Below are positions 34,955-44,220 of a stretch of 64,000 bases of DNA, piece by piece; position 1 is the first letter of the stretch; each line of letters opens with the position of its first letter. The stretch spans positions 310,001 through 374,000 of the forward strand of contig NZ_RBLG01000001.1 of the NCBI RefSeq assembly GCF_003634585.1, given 5' to 3'. Source of the DNA: Gillisia mitskevichiae (GTDB lineage Bacteria; Bacteroidota; Bacteroidia; Flavobacteriales; Flavobacteriaceae). The notes below the pieces were generated by a model that was not told the origin of the DNA, did no database searches, and saw only the letters and a list, made by a program, of their open reading frames with translations. The position numbers and the translations under genes are program-made.

Positions 34955-36874
34955 ATGGCAAGATTAAATCTACTTGAAGCAACACGTTATGAAAAATTAC
35001 CAGTAACGGTATTTGATAACGAAAAAGAAGCATCCAAAAGTGTTGCTAAAAGAATTTCAGCCCTTATTATAAAAAAACAAGAGCAAGGAGTTTCTGCTAT
35101 TTTAGGACTTGCTACAGGTGCAAGCCCGGTGGAAGTTTATAAAGAGCTGGTTAGAATGCATAAAGAAGAAGGTTTAAGTTTTAAAAATGTGATCACCTTT
35201 AATCTTGATGAATATTACCCAATGCAGCCCACAGCAGCTCAGAGCTATGTGACGTTTATGGAAGAAAATCTATTTAATCATATAGATATTCCAAAAGAGA
35301 ACATACATATTCCAGATGGGACATTACCAAAAGAAGATATTGCTGCTTTCTGCCTAGATTATGAAAATAAAATTGAAGAATTAGGTGGTTTAGATCTCCA
35401 AATCTTAGGTATTGGTAGAACAGGACATATTGGTTTTAACGAGCCGGGATCTGCTCCTAACTCTGGTACCAGGCTGGTAACTTTGGACGATCTTACCAGA
35501 AGAGATGCTTCCAGAGATTTTGGAGGTAAAGAAAATGTGCCCACCAAGGCTATAACCATGGGAATTGGTACCATTTTTAAGGCTAGAGAAATTATATTAT
35601 TGGCTTGGAGTAAGAAAAAAGCCAGTATTATTAAAAAAGCAGTAGAAGGAGAAATTTCAGGGAGTGTTCCCGCTACTTACTTACAACATTCAGATCAGGT
35701 TGAATTTATTCTGGATACAGATGCAGCTTCAGAATTAACGAGATTTAATACTCCTTGGTTAGTTAAAGATTGTATTTGGGATAACAGACTAATAAAAAAA
35801 GCTGTTATCTGGCTATCTTCTGAAGTTAACAAACCTATTCTAAAACTTACAGACGAGGATTACAATACCAACGGGATGGCACAATTAGTCACCGAGAAAG
35901 GGCCCGCGTACAATATAAACATCGAAGTTTTTAATACCCTACAACATAGTATAACTGGATGGCCCGGAGGAAAACCGAATTCCGATGAATCCCAAAGACC
36001 AGAACGAGCCGCACCTGCTCATAAAAGATCCCTTATTTTTTCACCGCATCCAGATGATGATGTTATTTCTATGGGAGGAACTTTTATAAGATTGGTAGAT
36101 CAAGGACATGATGTTCATGTTGCATATCAAACCTCTGGAAATACTGCAGTTTGGGATACAGATGTGCTTAGATATATGGAATTTGCTATAGACTTTAATA
36201 AAAGTATAGGAGACGATTCAAAAAAACTGGAAGGTATTTATGAAGAGATGCGAAGCTTTTTAAAGTCCAAACAACCCAATGAGATCGACTTGCCAGAGAT
36301 TAGAGAAGTTAAAGGTTTTATAAGAAAATCTGAAGCCTTTGCTGGAGCTAGGTTTGCAGGATTGGATGACAAAAACATTCATTTTATGGCCTTGCCTTTC
36401 TACGAAACAGGAAAGACCGTAAAAAATCCGGTTACAGAAAAAGATGTTCTTCTAACCATGGAACTTTTACAGAAGATAAAACCACATCAGATTTTTGCAG
36501 CAGGAGATTTTGCAGATCCTCATGGAACTCATATTGTATGCTTTAGAATTATTATCGAGGCCATGAACCGTCTAAGAAAAACCGAAGAGTGGACAAAAGA
36601 TTGTTGGCTTTGGATGTACAGAGGAGCTTGGCAAGAATTTGAAACCCATGAAATTGAGATGGCAGTACCGCTTTCTCCACAAGAAGTGGGTCGTAAAAGA
36701 AAAGCCATATTTCAGCATCAATCACAAAAAGATCATCCTGTATTCCCTGGCGATGATGAGCGGGAATTTTGGGTACGTGCACAGGAACGAAATAGTGAAA
36801 CCGCAATTAATTATCACAAATTAGGGCTGGCAGATTATGAAGCTATGGAAGCCTTTGTTCGCTGGAAATTTTAA
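34955..36874 (+). CDS. nagB: glucosamine-6-phosphate deaminase fused to a PIG-L/LmbE deacetylase domain
   Basis: A 639-residue two-domain protein. Residues about 1-270 are NagB, converting glucosamine-6-P to fructose-6-P and ammonia: GLATGASPVEVYKEL, FNLDEYY with the catalytic aspartate, and GIGRTGHIGFNEPGSAPNSG. A linker (about 270-355) leads to a C-terminal LmbE/PIG-L domain with SPHPDDDVISMGG (about 365-377, zinc-binding HPDD with Asp replacing the usual Glu) and DPHGTH (about 516-521) as the third metal site. PIG-L enzymes remove acetyl from GlcNAc derivatives, so the fusion could deacetylate and then deaminate GlcNAc-6-P. Such fusions occur in Bacteroidota; the second activity here is inference. 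No separate nagA is in the window. Confidence 0.93.
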   Translation: MARLNLLEATRYEKLPVTVFDNEKEASKSVAKRISALIIKKQEQGVSAILGLATGASPVEVYKELVRMHKEEGLSFKNVITFNLDEYYPMQPTAAQSYVTFMEENLFNHIDIPKENIHIPDGTLPKEDIAAFCLDYENKIEELGGLDLQILGIGRTGHIGFNEPGSAPNSGTRLVTLDDLTRRDASRDFGGKENVPTKAITMGIGTIFKAREIILLAWSKKKASIIKKAVEGEISGSVPATYLQHSDQVEFILDTDAASELTRFNTPWLVKDCIWDNRLIKKAVIWLSSEVNKPILKLTDEDYNTNGMAQLVTEKGPAYNINIEVFNTLQHSITGWPGGKPNSDESQRPERAAPAHKRSLIFSPHPDDDVISMGGTFIRLVDQGHDVHVAYQTSGNTAVWDTDVLRYMEFAIDFNKSIGDDSKKLEGIYEEMRSFLKSKQPNEIDLPEIREVKGFIRKSEAFAGARFAGLDDKNIHFMALPFYETGKTVKNPVTEKDVLLTMELLQKIKPHQIFAAGDFADPHGTHIVCFRIIIEAMNRLRKTEEWTKDCWLWMYRGAWQEFETHEIEMAVPLSPQEVGRKRKAIFQHQSQKDHPVFPGDDEREFWVRAQERNSETAINYHKLGLADYEAMEAFVRWKF

Positions 36875-36887
36875 ATAATCTCAGGAA

Positions 36888-37832
36888 ATGAAAAGTATTA
36901 ATAATACGATAACCATAATTGCTGCAGCTTGTATGATAGTTTCGTGCGCAAGCAATCCCTATGCTCCTACTAATAAGGTTCATAAAAAACACAGTAAAGA
37001 ACTTAGCAAAGAGTTAAAAATATTACCTCCTCCATATCCAGGTTCTGCAAGTGCTTTAAATGTTGCTGAAGATTGGGTGGGAACTACCAATTTTAATCTT
37101 AGAAAGCCCAATATTGTGGTAATTCATCATACTGCACAAGACTCGGTAGGGCAAACTTTAAAAACATTCACTTTAAAGAGAACTCAAGTGAGCTCGCATT
37201 ATGTAATTGGAAAAAACGGAGAGATCTATCACATGCTTAACGACCTTTATCGAGCATGGCATGGTGGAACAGGACAATGGGGCTCTAATACAGACCTAAA
37301 TTCCTCTTCTATTGGAATTGAATTAGATAATAATGGGAGAGATGATTTTTCTCCTCTTCAAATTAATAGTTTACTGGAATTATTAAAAGATCTAAAAGAG
37401 AAATATAAGATCCCCGCAGCTAATTTTATTGGTCATTCAGACATCGCTCCAACCAGAAAAAATGATCCGAATAAGACTTTTCCTTGGGAAGAATTAGCGA
37501 AAGAAGGATTTGGGCTTTGGTATGATGAAATACCTGAAACAGAAAAACTTCAGGATTTGGACAAAGGTAATATCCTTACTACAGAAATACCTCAAGAAAT
37601 TAAAACAGAAGTAAACGACTCTGTTATTGTGGCCAAAGTAAAGGCTCCAGAGTTAATCCCTCTTTTAGATGTGACTCCAAAAGTTGCTCTTAAAGTGATT
37701 GGGTACGATGTAAGTGATATGCCTGCAGCTATCAAAGCTTTTAAACTGCATTTTATTCAAACAGAAGTAAATTCCACTTTAACAGATCATGATCTAAAAG
37801 TCTTGAATAATCTTTACAAGAAGTATTTGTAA
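36888..37832 (+). CDS. N-acetylmuramoyl-L-alanine amidase (AmpD/Amidase_2 type), lipoprotein
   Basis: A 314-residue zinc amidase that cuts the bond between MurNAc and the stem peptide. A lipoprotein signal (MKSINNTITIIAAACMIVSC, cysteine at 20) places it in the outer membrane or periplasm. The Amidase_2 domain spans about residues 70-210: VVIHHTAQDS carries the first zinc histidine, SSHYVIGKNGEIYHM and WHGGTGQWG follow, and FIGHSDIAPTRKNDP supplies the second histidine and third ligand. The C-terminal 100 residues contain a DVTPKVALKVIGYDVSD region resembling a peptidoglycan-binding helical domain. It is 13 bases after nagB and ends the rightward ROK-nagB unit. Confidence 0.9.
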   Translation: MKSINNTITIIAAACMIVSCASNPYAPTNKVHKKHSKELSKELKILPPPYPGSASALNVAEDWVGTTNFNLRKPNIVVIHHTAQDSVGQTLKTFTLKRTQVSSHYVIGKNGEIYHMLNDLYRAWHGGTGQWGSNTDLNSSSIGIELDNNGRDDFSPLQINSLLELLKDLKEKYKIPAANFIGHSDIAPTRKNDPNKTFPWEELAKEGFGLWYDEIPETEKLQDLDKGNILTTEIPQEIKTEVNDSVIVAKVKAPELIPLLDVTPKVALKVIGYDVSDMPAAIKAFKLHFIQTEVNSTLTDHDLKVLNNLYKKYL

Positions 37833-37848
37833 GAGATTAGTGGTTAAA

Positions 37849-37891
37849 AAATAAAAAAGCTCCTCTAAATTTTAGATGAGCTTTTTTATTT
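37849..37891. terminator. bidirectional terminator between the amidase and NlpC/P60 genes
   Basis: AAATAAAAAAGCTC (37849-37862) and GAGCTTTTTTATTT (37878-37891) are exact 14-base complements, with additional inner pairing CTAAA/TTTAG. A-runs and T-runs on the two sides allow use in both directions between these convergent genes. Confidence 0.82.
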
Positions 37892-37907
37892 GAACAATTT
37901 TGAAAGC

Positions 37908-39137
37908 TTATTCTTTTACCGAAGTAGAGTCTTTCTTGGTCATGAAAATATCCTTTTTAGATAGATATAGTAGCCCATTCCCTTCCTGATCGATTATTCG
38001 TTTTGTTCTTAAGTATCTATTGTAATTATATTCATCAAAATCTGCAGCAGTAGTATCCATAGTACTTATATGAACATTCCCCATAGAATGAATGAATTTT
38101 TGATCTCCAATCCACATTCCTACATGTATCACTCTTTCTGAAGTAGAGTCTGTAGCTTTTCTTCCGAAGAATAAAAGATCTCCGGCAACAAGATCTGTAA
38201 AGTTCTTAGTAGAATCTATTAATTTACCAGTATGTACTTGTTGTGAAGCATCTCTTGGAATTATCAATCCATTCAAGAAAAATATCGTTTTGGTAAAACC
38301 GCTACAATCTACTCCTTTTGGAGAAGTGCCTCCCCATAAATAAGGTAATCCCATCATTTTTTTTGCCGTAGCTACCAAATCTTCACCAGATTGATCTACG
38401 GAAGCCACCCAATCAAGATAAGACATCGCATCTGCCTTGTCTACAAAAGCTTTTTTACCATCGGGATACATTACCTCAAAAAATCCATTTTTATCGCTTA
38501 AAAGCTCTAAAATGTCTCCAGCCACAAGATCTGATACAACTTGACTCTTGGTATCTGCATTTTCATATGATTTCCCATAAGGATTTAAGTAAATGATCTT
38601 ATCTGCAGCTTTCCATTTAGAAAATTCAGCATCGGTTAATCCTATAACTCCACCATTGTCTACCCAGGAAATATATCCTTCTGGGGTTTGAATTAGACTC
38701 CATCCACCATTATTTTTTAGCATCTTCACTGGAGTTCCCATGGTAGCTTGTGTGACAAGCTCTGCGGAATGTTTTCCTTCTCCTCTTAAATTGGCTACAG
38801 ATATTTTTATAAGTCCGTTGGTCTTTCCTTCTACACTTGCTTCAGGAAGCAAAAGAATGCTATCTGTAAAAGTGATTCCTTCAGAATTTAATTTTTCCTT
38901 TAAAGCTTTTACTGCATCTGGTAAATTAGATTCTCCTTTTAAGGTATACATATCATTAGATTGCGTGGCTTCCACATCGAATAAAGCCACTCTTTTATCT
39001 GGAGCATATTCCTGTTTTACATCTTTAATATAAGCTTCCGCTTTATTGTCTTTTTTTTCTTCTACTTTCTCATTACAGGAAGTAATTGATAAAAGCCCTA
39101 CTAAGGCTAATAAATTGATCTTTTTAAATATGTTCAT
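37908..39137 (-). CDS. NlpC/P60 (C40) cysteine peptidase with SH3b domains, YkfC-like lipoprotein
   Basis: A 409-residue lipoprotein (MNIFKKINLLALVGLLSITSC, cysteine at 21). Bacterial SH3-like domains occupy about residues 120-265 (VTQATMGTPVKMLKNNGGWS, VVSDLVAGDILELLSDKNGF). The C-terminal NlpC/P60 domain has the catalytic cysteine in GVDCSGFTKTIF (about 285) and the histidine in RVIHVGMWIGDQKFIHS (about 345). The SH3b plus NlpC/P60 layout is that of YkfC, a gamma-D-glutamyl-diamino acid endopeptidase that frees L-Ala-D-Glu from murein peptides. The adjacent upstream gene encodes an L-Ala-D/L-Glu epimerase, the same pairing as ykfB-ykfC, which strengthens the call. Confidence 0.9.
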   Translation of the reverse strand: MNIFKKINLLALVGLLSITSCNEKVEEKKDNKAEAYIKDVKQEYAPDKRVALFDVEATQSNDMYTLKGESNLPDAVKALKEKLNSEGITFTDSILLLPEASVEGKTNGLIKISVANLRGEGKHSAELVTQATMGTPVKMLKNNGGWSLIQTPEGYISWVDNGGVIGLTDAEFSKWKAADKIIYLNPYGKSYENADTKSQVVSDLVAGDILELLSDKNGFFEVMYPDGKKAFVDKADAMSYLDWVASVDQSGEDLVATAKKMMGLPYLWGGTSPKGVDCSGFTKTIFFLNGLIIPRDASQQVHTGKLIDSTKNFTDLVAGDLLFFGRKATDSTSERVIHVGMWIGDQKFIHSMGNVHISTMDTTAADFDEYNYNRYLRTKRIIDQEGNGLLYLSKKDIFMTKKDSTSVKE

Positions 39138-39153
39138 ATCATTAAGTTTTATT

Positions 39154-40173
39154 TTATTCAGGGATTAATAATTTTGCACCAGTTCCATTTCTATCCGGAA
39201 AATGCACTTTTTCATCGTATACTTTTACCCCATCTGCAATATCAGATTTCAATAAAAGCGCGCCGTCCATATCTACATAATCTAACAAAGGTAATAATTG
39301 AGCAATTGCTGAAATACCAACTGTAGATTCTGTCATACATCCAACCATCACCTTCATATTCAGTTTCTTGGCTTCAGTGATCATTCGCCTTGCTGGTGTT
39401 AGTCCTGCACACTTAGTTAATTTAATATTGACCCCATGAAAATAGTCTTTGCATTTTGCAACATCAGTTTCAACAATACAACTTTCATCTGCAATTATTG
39501 GCAAAGCAGAATTTTTGTACACTTCTGCCATTCCATCCAGATCTTTTGGGTTTAAAGGTTGCTCTAAAAATTCTACATTTAGATCCTTCAATAATTCAGA
39601 ATTCTTGATGGTTTGCTCTGCCGTCCAAGCGCCGTTAGCATCTACCCTAAAAACCGAATTCGTATGTTTTCTAAGTTCTTTAACTATTTGTACATCTTCA
39701 TTGGTTCCCAACTTGATCTTATACAAAGGCCAAGGAAATTCCTTTATCTTTTCTACCATCTTTTCAACAGTATCTATTCCGATGGTATAGTTAGTAAGCG
39801 GGATATTCTGAAGATTTAAACCCCATAATTTATAAAGTGGTTGTTTATTTCTTTTTCCATGAAGATCATGCATTGCAATATCCAGTGCACATTGGGCAAA
39901 TGGATTATCTTGTAAGTGTGGAAAGGTAAGTTCCCAAAGTTCTTCGGGCTTTAAGTGAATGTTTTCTGCAACGATAGTTTCTACAGATTTAATAGAAGCT
40001 ATCATAGCTTCAGTTGTTACTCCATAATAAACTGTAGCTGCCGCTTCTCCATAGCCGGTAAATTCACCTTCAGATAAAGCGACTATCAAAGTCTCTTGAA
40101 AATCTCTTGAACCATGACTAATTGTAAAAGTGTTCTTTAGTTCCAGATTATATGTGTAGAATTCAATTTTCAT
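39154..40173 (-). CDS. L-Ala-D/L-Glu (dipeptide) epimerase, enolase superfamily
   Basis: A 339-residue enzyme that converts L-Ala-D-Glu from murein stem peptides to L-Ala-L-Glu for catabolism. The N-terminal capping domain (GHSRDFQ-type loop seen as SHGSRDFQETL, GYGEAAATVYYG) is followed by the barrel, with the catalytic lysine in LYKIKLGTNED (KxK motif), metal ligands in FRVDANGAW, EFLEQPL and IIADESCI, and the second lysine in GVNIKLTKCAG. The DMDGALLL motif near the C-terminus is typical of dipeptide epimerases. It lies 16 bases upstream of the YkfC-like gene and 21 bases downstream of the symporter gene, in one transcript. Confidence 0.9.
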   Translation of the reverse strand: MKIEFYTYNLELKNTFTISHGSRDFQETLIVALSEGEFTGYGEAAATVYYGVTTEAMIASIKSVETIVAENIHLKPEELWELTFPHLQDNPFAQCALDIAMHDLHGKRNKQPLYKLWGLNLQNIPLTNYTIGIDTVEKMVEKIKEFPWPLYKIKLGTNEDVQIVKELRKHTNSVFRVDANGAWTAEQTIKNSELLKDLNVEFLEQPLNPKDLDGMAEVYKNSALPIIADESCIVETDVAKCKDYFHGVNIKLTKCAGLTPARRMITEAKKLNMKVMVGCMTESTVGISAIAQLLPLLDYVDMDGALLLKSDIADGVKVYDEKVHFPDRNGTGAKLLIPE

Positions 40174-40194
40174 AAAATCACATTCAGTTTAAAA

Positions 40195-41643
40195 TTACAA
40201 AAATCCAGGTTTTCTCTGGTATAAAAGCGCCAGACCCAAACACGTGATTGCGGCGTTTACCAATAATATTTCAAATCCGAATTTATAGCCGTAAAACCAA
40301 CTTTCCGAATTTTGGTCTAGTATAAAAGAAAGGATCGGTGAAAACACGCATACAAGTGGCACCCATTTATCCTTTACTCCTCGCTTAGATAATAATCCAA
40401 AAGCAAACAATCCTAATAAGGGCCCATATGTAAAACCAGCAACTTTAAAAACTGCACTTACTACACTACTATCATTTAAGGAATTAAAAATGATGATCAC
40501 CACGAACATCAATAATGAAAAACCTATGTGCACTAAAAATCTTGTTTTTTTCTGATTGGTTTTACGCTTTGATATATCTAAAATATCTACACAAAAAGAG
40601 GTTGTTAAAGCCGTTAAGGCAGAATCTGCGCTAGAAAAAGCAGCTGCTACAATACCTATTAAGAATACAATTCCAGCGAATGTGCCAAAATAATTAAGAG
40701 CAAGAGTTGGATATAGGTCATCTGTTCTTTCAGGTAATAATATATTTTGATCTAGGGCATATTGATATAGCAATACTCCTAAGGCTAAAAACAATAAGGT
40801 TGAAAAAAAGAATACGATAGAGAACCAAAAGATGTTTTTCTGAGCATCTTTCTTGTTTTTACAGGTTAGGTTTTTCTGCATCACGTTTTGATCCAGACCA
40901 TTCATAGCAATTGTAATAAATATTCCTGCTAAAAAGGTTTTAAAGAAGTTGCGATTAGATCTCCAATCCCAATCAAAAATTGTAGACATTTTGTTTTTGG
41001 ATACCAAGCTAAAAGCATCTCCTACATTAAGATCCATATGACTAATTATCACAATGATACTAATAACAACAGCAGCTAATAAAAATGTGGTTTGAAGTGT
41101 ATCTGTCCAAACAATGGTTTTAATTCCTCCTCTAAAAGTATACAACCAGATTAATAAAATAGTTGTTAGCACCGTGACGTAAAATGGAATCCCAAAGGCA
41201 TCAAAAAATGCGATCTGTAATACTACAGCTGCAAGGAACAACCTAAAAGAAGCACCGATGGTTTGTGAGATCAGAAAGAAGGATGCACCCGCTAAATAGG
41301 ATTTTTCACCAAATCTATCTCTTAGATATTCATAAATAGAAACCAGTTGAAGTCTATAAAATAAAGGGATAAGTACAAAAGCGATCACAGCATATCCCAC
41401 CATATTCCCCATTACGAACTGTAAATAGGTCCAATTTGAATTACCAACTTCTCCAGGCACCGAAATAAAAGTTACTCCAGATAAAGAGGCACCAACCATT
41501 CCGTAGGCTACCAGAAACCATGGGGATCTTCTATTGGCTGTAAAAAATGTAGTATTATCTGCCTTTTGAGAAGTAAAGTGGCTAATTATAAGCAATAAAA
41601 CAAAGTAACCGGCTATTACGCCAAAAACTAATAATGGGGTCAT
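40195..41643 (-). CDS. sodium:solute symporter (SSS family)
   Basis: A 482-residue inner-membrane symporter with about 13 hydrophobic helices. Family features are FFTANRRSPWFLVAYGMVGASLSGVTFISVPG near the N-terminus (substrate and sodium site), EYLRDRFGEKSYL, FRGGIKTIVWTDTLQ and FSSADSALTALTTSF, in which the serines of helix 8 bind sodium. The substrate is not readable. Position between the GHL10 hydrolase and the dipeptide epimerase suggests a murein fragment or amino sugar. Confidence 0.88.
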   Translation of the reverse strand: MTPLLVFGVIAGYFVLLLIISHFTSQKADNTTFFTANRRSPWFLVAYGMVGASLSGVTFISVPGEVGNSNWTYLQFVMGNMVGYAVIAFVLIPLFYRLQLVSIYEYLRDRFGEKSYLAGASFFLISQTIGASFRLFLAAVVLQIAFFDAFGIPFYVTVLTTILLIWLYTFRGGIKTIVWTDTLQTTFLLAAVVISIIVIISHMDLNVGDAFSLVSKNKMSTIFDWDWRSNRNFFKTFLAGIFITIAMNGLDQNVMQKNLTCKNKKDAQKNIFWFSIVFFFSTLLFLALGVLLYQYALDQNILLPERTDDLYPTLALNYFGTFAGIVFLIGIVAAAFSSADSALTALTTSFCVDILDISKRKTNQKKTRFLVHIGFSLLMFVVIIIFNSLNDSSVVSAVFKVAGFTYGPLLGLFAFGLLSKRGVKDKWVPLVCVFSPILSFILDQNSESWFYGYKFGFEILLVNAAITCLGLALLYQRKPGFL

Positions 41644-41662
41644 ACTGTAAAAATTTTCTTAG

Positions 41663-43294
41663 CTATTTAGCATCAATCTTAATTTCGTTGAAAGTGCTCT
41701 GATTTCCTGTTTTATCTACAGAAGTAACACCAATAAAGGTTAAGGGATCCTTTTTCTCTTTTTCCTTTAAGTAATGAGAGAATTCAATAGAATTTTTGGT
41801 TCTGTCCAGGATCTTATAATCCCAATTATTTCCATATTTATAGAAAACTACCCAATTAGACACATCTCCAATTTGTTGATGATCCCAAGATACTTTTACA
41901 CTATTTCCCTCGATTTTTGTGGAAATAGAAGGAGCTTCTGGCAAGACTTCATCTAACCATGGGCTCGCTGGAACTAGGGCCTGTTTTTTATATGGACCAT
42001 CTACCAAAGCCTTAGCTAGATTTGGATATTTTAATAAAGGACTAATACTCCAATGTACTGTTCCCTTACTTTCTGAAACCATACCACGAGTTAACATGAT
42101 CTGATTGATAGTTTCATCTACATTAGCGGCATCTCCACCAAAATCTATATTAATTCCAGGCCATAAATGGCGATCCTGAGAATTTTCACCTTCCCACCAA
42201 CCTAATAATACAGGAAAACTTTGTGCAGTTTGATTGATCTTCCAATACAATTGTGGAGTAAAATAATCTATCCAGCCTTTATTCAGCCAAAGCTTAGCGT
42301 CTGCATACAACTCATTGTACTGGTCCATTCCTGAAATGGATTTTGGGTAGCCCGGTCTCCAGATCCCAAACGGACTGATACCAAATTTTACTTCTGGTTT
42401 TTCTGCTTTAATTTCATTGTAAATACGCTCCACAAAACCATTTACTTCATCTCTTCGCCAGTCTGGTTTAGTAAGCTTTCCTCCTGTTTTTAAATAGGCT
42501 TGATAACTTTCTGAATCTGGAAAATCCTGCCCTTTGTTATAAGACGCATAAGGATAGAAATAATCGTCGAAATGAATTCCGTCTATATCATATCTTTTTA
42601 CTAAATCCATAACAACAGCAGAAGAATGATCTTGGGTTGCCTGTTTAGAAGGATCCATCCACCACATACCGTTCTTTAAACCTACCATAAATTCTGGATG
42701 CTTTTTTACCATAGATTTTGGTGATACCGCGCCTCCTGTAGAATGATGTGCTCTATAAGGATTTAACCATACATGCAATTCCATACCTCTGTCATGGGCC
42801 GCTTCTATCCAAAAATTTAAAGGGTCGTAATAAGGGTTTGGAGCTTTGCCCACCTCTCCAGATAAAAAGAAAGACCATGGCTCTAACTCGCTTTGATATA
42901 AGGCATCTGCTTGAGGCCTTGCCTGGAAGATCACCGCATTATAATTATGATCTTTTAAAAAATCCAATAATTTTATTGCTTCATCCTGTTGTTGTTGTGT
43001 AGACAAACCAGATTTACTTGGCCAATTGATATTTGCTACAGTGGCAATCCAAGCTGCACGAAATTCGCGCATTAGATAAGGACTAGGTTTAAATGGCTGC
43101 GCAGTTGATGTGTCTTCTCCTGCTTCAATTTCCTTTATTATTTCGGGAGAAGAAGGATTAGGTTTCTCTACAGCCTGTGGCAACTCCTTTTTTGGAGCGC
43201 TAGGTTTTGAAACCGCAGGTTTAGTAGATTTACAAGAATTTAATGCTACAGTACATAGCAACAACACCAAAATAGATTTAATTTTTAGGGACAT
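41663..43294 (-). CDS. GHL10/DUF187 glycosyl hydrolase-like lipoprotein (DigH/YngK-like)
   Basis: A 543-residue lipoprotein starting MSLKIKSILVLLLCTVALNSC; an in-frame start 16 codons upstream precedes the signal and is rejected. After a Pro/Lys-rich linker, the GHL10 barrel runs from about residue 75 to 400: MREFRAAWIATVANINWPSK, ALYQSELEPWSFFLSG, GMELHVWLNPYRAHH, DIDGIHFDDYFYPY with the acidic active-site cluster, and FGISPFGIWRPG. A C-terminal fibronectin-III-like domain follows (about 440-543). E. coli DigH of this family cuts peptide-free (denuded) murein glycan, a fitting role beside an amidase and MurQ. It heads a leftward unit with the symporter, epimerase and YkfC-like genes. Confidence 0.87.
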   Translation of the reverse strand: MSLKIKSILVLLLCTVALNSCKSTKPAVSKPSAPKKELPQAVEKPNPSSPEIIKEIEAGEDTSTAQPFKPSPYLMREFRAAWIATVANINWPSKSGLSTQQQQDEAIKLLDFLKDHNYNAVIFQARPQADALYQSELEPWSFFLSGEVGKAPNPYYDPLNFWIEAAHDRGMELHVWLNPYRAHHSTGGAVSPKSMVKKHPEFMVGLKNGMWWMDPSKQATQDHSSAVVMDLVKRYDIDGIHFDDYFYPYASYNKGQDFPDSESYQAYLKTGGKLTKPDWRRDEVNGFVERIYNEIKAEKPEVKFGISPFGIWRPGYPKSISGMDQYNELYADAKLWLNKGWIDYFTPQLYWKINQTAQSFPVLLGWWEGENSQDRHLWPGINIDFGGDAANVDETINQIMLTRGMVSESKGTVHWSISPLLKYPNLAKALVDGPYKKQALVPASPWLDEVLPEAPSISTKIEGNSVKVSWDHQQIGDVSNWVVFYKYGNNWDYKILDRTKNSIEFSHYLKEKEKKDPLTFIGVTSVDKTGNQSTFNEIKIDAK

Positions 43295-43356
43295 ATAGTA
43301 ATTGATAATTATGAAACAAATTTTAAAATTAAAATCCAACAACCAAATAGTATTGG

Positions 43357-43398
43357 TAAAAAAGAAAGAGCCACAATATGTGTCTCTTTCTTTTTTTA
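43357..43398 (-). terminator. intrinsic terminator after the susC-susD-DUF4397 unit
   Basis: GAAAGAG (43364-43370) pairs with CTCTTTC (43384-43390), extended by A/T pairs outside and CACA/TGTG inside. Read leftward it ends in a T-run. It lies about 20 bases after the DUF4397 stop and separates that unit from the GHL10 gene. Confidence 0.75.
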
Positions 43399-43418
43399 TA
43401 AGGGTTTCTAATTAAAGC

Positions 43419-44210
43419 TTAGCGCTCCCTCCAGTAATCCATATTACTTGAACTTGGAGATTCTGCATATGTACCTCTAATTTGAGTAGAGTAAACCCTT
43501 CCCTTACTGGCTACATTCACTGTATTTTGAATATATGGTGTGGATGTTTCCACATCATATTCTGTTCCCGATTCGAAAACTTTAAAAGTATAATTCCCAG
43601 GATCCAGTTCTTTATATTCTCCTGCTTCTTTAAATCCTAAAGCCTCACCCAGTGAAATCACTTGAACTTCTTGAGCCGGAGAATCGTCTGTGGCAGGAAC
43701 TGCTTTCTTAATTGCAAAAACATCTACTGAAAATGGCATATTTGCCATGGTATTTACAAATCTCCAGTAAATCTTTACGTTATCTAATGCTGGAAGTTGA
43801 TCTTCCATTGCAAAAATCTCATAGCTTTCTGTAGTACCTACTAAATATGCTGAATAATTCTTATCAGCATCAAAAGAAGCATTAGTAGAAGCTATTACAT
43901 TTCCATCAAGATCTCTTGCGTTCACATTGAAAGATCCAGATGGGATTAAAGCATATGCATTAGATGGATATACAGAACCGTAAGATTTCCCTTGTTCTTC
44001 ATCTGAACTGGTTGATCCTACTGCACTAACTTTTAGATCATCAAAATAAATATTTACATCTGGTGCGTCTTCTACATGAAAGAAGAATTTAACAAACGTG
44101 GCGTCATCAGACACTGGCTCTGTTACTACAGGGATAGCATTTTCGTCACATGCGTTAAAAAGGAGACCTACTGTAAATAATATTAGTAATTTATTGAATG
44201 TCTTTCTCAT
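43419..44210 (-). CDS. DUF4397-domain surface lipoprotein
   Basis: A 263-residue lipoprotein beginning MRKTFNKLLILFTVGLLFNAC (cysteine at 21); in-frame codons upstream run into susD and are rejected. The mature part is beta-rich, with DAPDVNIYFDDLKVSA and SVYPSNAYALIPSGSFNVNA, the DUF4397 pattern of an immunoglobulin-like repeat, then a second similar half (NVKIYWRFVNTMANMPFSVDV, LDPGNYTFKVFESG). It is ten bases downstream of susD and probably forms a third surface component of the SusCD complex, perhaps a surface glycan-binding protein. This role is inferred from position only. Confidence 0.75.
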   Translation of the reverse strand: MRKTFNKLLILFTVGLLFNACDENAIPVVTEPVSDDATFVKFFFHVEDAPDVNIYFDDLKVSAVGSTSSDEEQGKSYGSVYPSNAYALIPSGSFNVNARDLDGNVIASTNASFDADKNYSAYLVGTTESYEIFAMEDQLPALDNVKIYWRFVNTMANMPFSVDVFAIKKAVPATDDSPAQEVQVISLGEALGFKEAGEYKELDPGNYTFKVFESGTEYDVETSTPYIQNTVNVASKGRVYSTQIRGTYAESPSSSNMDYWRER

Positions 44211-44220
44211 AATTTTATAG

